Below, piece after piece: positions 63,941-64,000 of a stretch of DNA of 64,000 bases. The first letter of the stretch is position 1. Each line of letters opens with the position of its first letter. The DNA lies in the NCBI RefSeq assembly GCF_008011855.1, contig NZ_VOUX01000033.1, positions 496,001 to 560,000 of the forward strand, read 5' to 3'. This DNA comes from Serratia bockelmannii. GTDB taxonomy: Bacteria; Pseudomonadota; Gammaproteobacteria; Enterobacterales; Enterobacteriaceae. The position numbers and the translations under genes were made by a program. The notes under the pieces are model-generated. The model did not search any database and was not told the DNA's origin. It saw only the letters and a list, made by a program, of their open reading frames with translations.

Positions 63941-64000
63941 CTACTCGGTTACGATGGTTTGCACCTGTGCCGGACCGGGGTTGTACCAGCCATAGCCTGC
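63941..64000 (-). CDS. yeaY: Slp-family outer-membrane lipoprotein YeaY (3' end only)
   Basis: The last 19 codons of a minus-strand gene cut by the window edge, reading AGYGWYNPGPAQVQTIVTE and stop. It matches the C-terminus of E. coli YeaY (Slp family), which is likewise next to fadD. Nothing can be said of the lipobox or main domain. Confidence 0.8.
   Translation of the reverse strand, partial: AGYGWYNPGPAQVQTIVTE

Overview
The window is chromosomal DNA of a member of the Enterobacterales, most likely Serratia (S. marcescens group). Protein sequences and long blocks of gene order match the Escherichia coli K-12 backbone: oppCBA-ychE-adhE, tdk-hns-galU-rssB-rssA-ychJ-purU-tyrTV, selD-topB-ydjA-sppA-ansA-pncA, yeaC-msrB-gapA-yeaD-mipA-yeaGH, dadX-dadA, ycgB-fadR-nhaB-dsbB, ycgN-ycgM-ycgL-minCDE and rnd-fadD-yeaY. 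The breaks in that backbone carry lineage-specific genes, among them a secreted GH18 chitinase, a second oppA, a ugd-epimerase insert and a lytic transglycosylase. The genus call is inference from gene content. I saw no insertion sequence, prophage, CRISPR array or rRNA.

Region by region: 1-4.8 kb holds oligopeptide import with two tandem OppA binding proteins. 5.5-9.3 kb holds ychE and the fermentative adhE with a long regulated leader. 9.4-18.4 kb holds tdk, hns, a galU-ugd-epimerase operon for UDP-glucose, UDP-glucuronate and UDP-galacturonate, then rssAB, ychJ and purU. 18.5-19.3 kb is a tRNA-Tyr locus with degenerate repeats of the tRNA 3' end. 19.5-30.3 kb holds nucleotide and DNA housekeeping genes, a tightly overlapped selD-mnmH-topB-ynjH operon, sppA, ansA and pncA. 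30.5 kb is a ChiD-like chitinase. 31.8-39.5 kb runs from yeaC to prkA-yeaH.

39.5-44.1 kb is the accessory part: a YmgB/AriR-like regulator, several membrane peptides of 29-60 residues including an orphan GhoT/OrtT-type toxin behind a GntR-like operator, and unknown membrane proteins. 44.2-49.4 kb holds an MFS exporter, dadAX and zinc-regulated zinT. 49.7-54.5 kb holds SpoVR/ycgB, fadR, nhaB and dsbB. At about 54.9 kb lies a candidate sRNA carrying the same core as the rpoS-activating sRNAs ArcZ and DsrA. 55-64 kb holds an LpxO-like hydroxylase, ycgN, ycgM, a lytic transglycosylase, ycgL, minCDE, rnd, fadD and the end of yeaY.

Functional links inside the window: FadR is encoded here and a FadR-like box lies before fadD. 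PrkA-YeaH and SpoVR are encoded 10 kb apart and are a known functional set. DadA and DadX catabolise alanine behind a CRP-like site. RssB, H-NS and the candidate sRNA all bear on RpoS or stress control.
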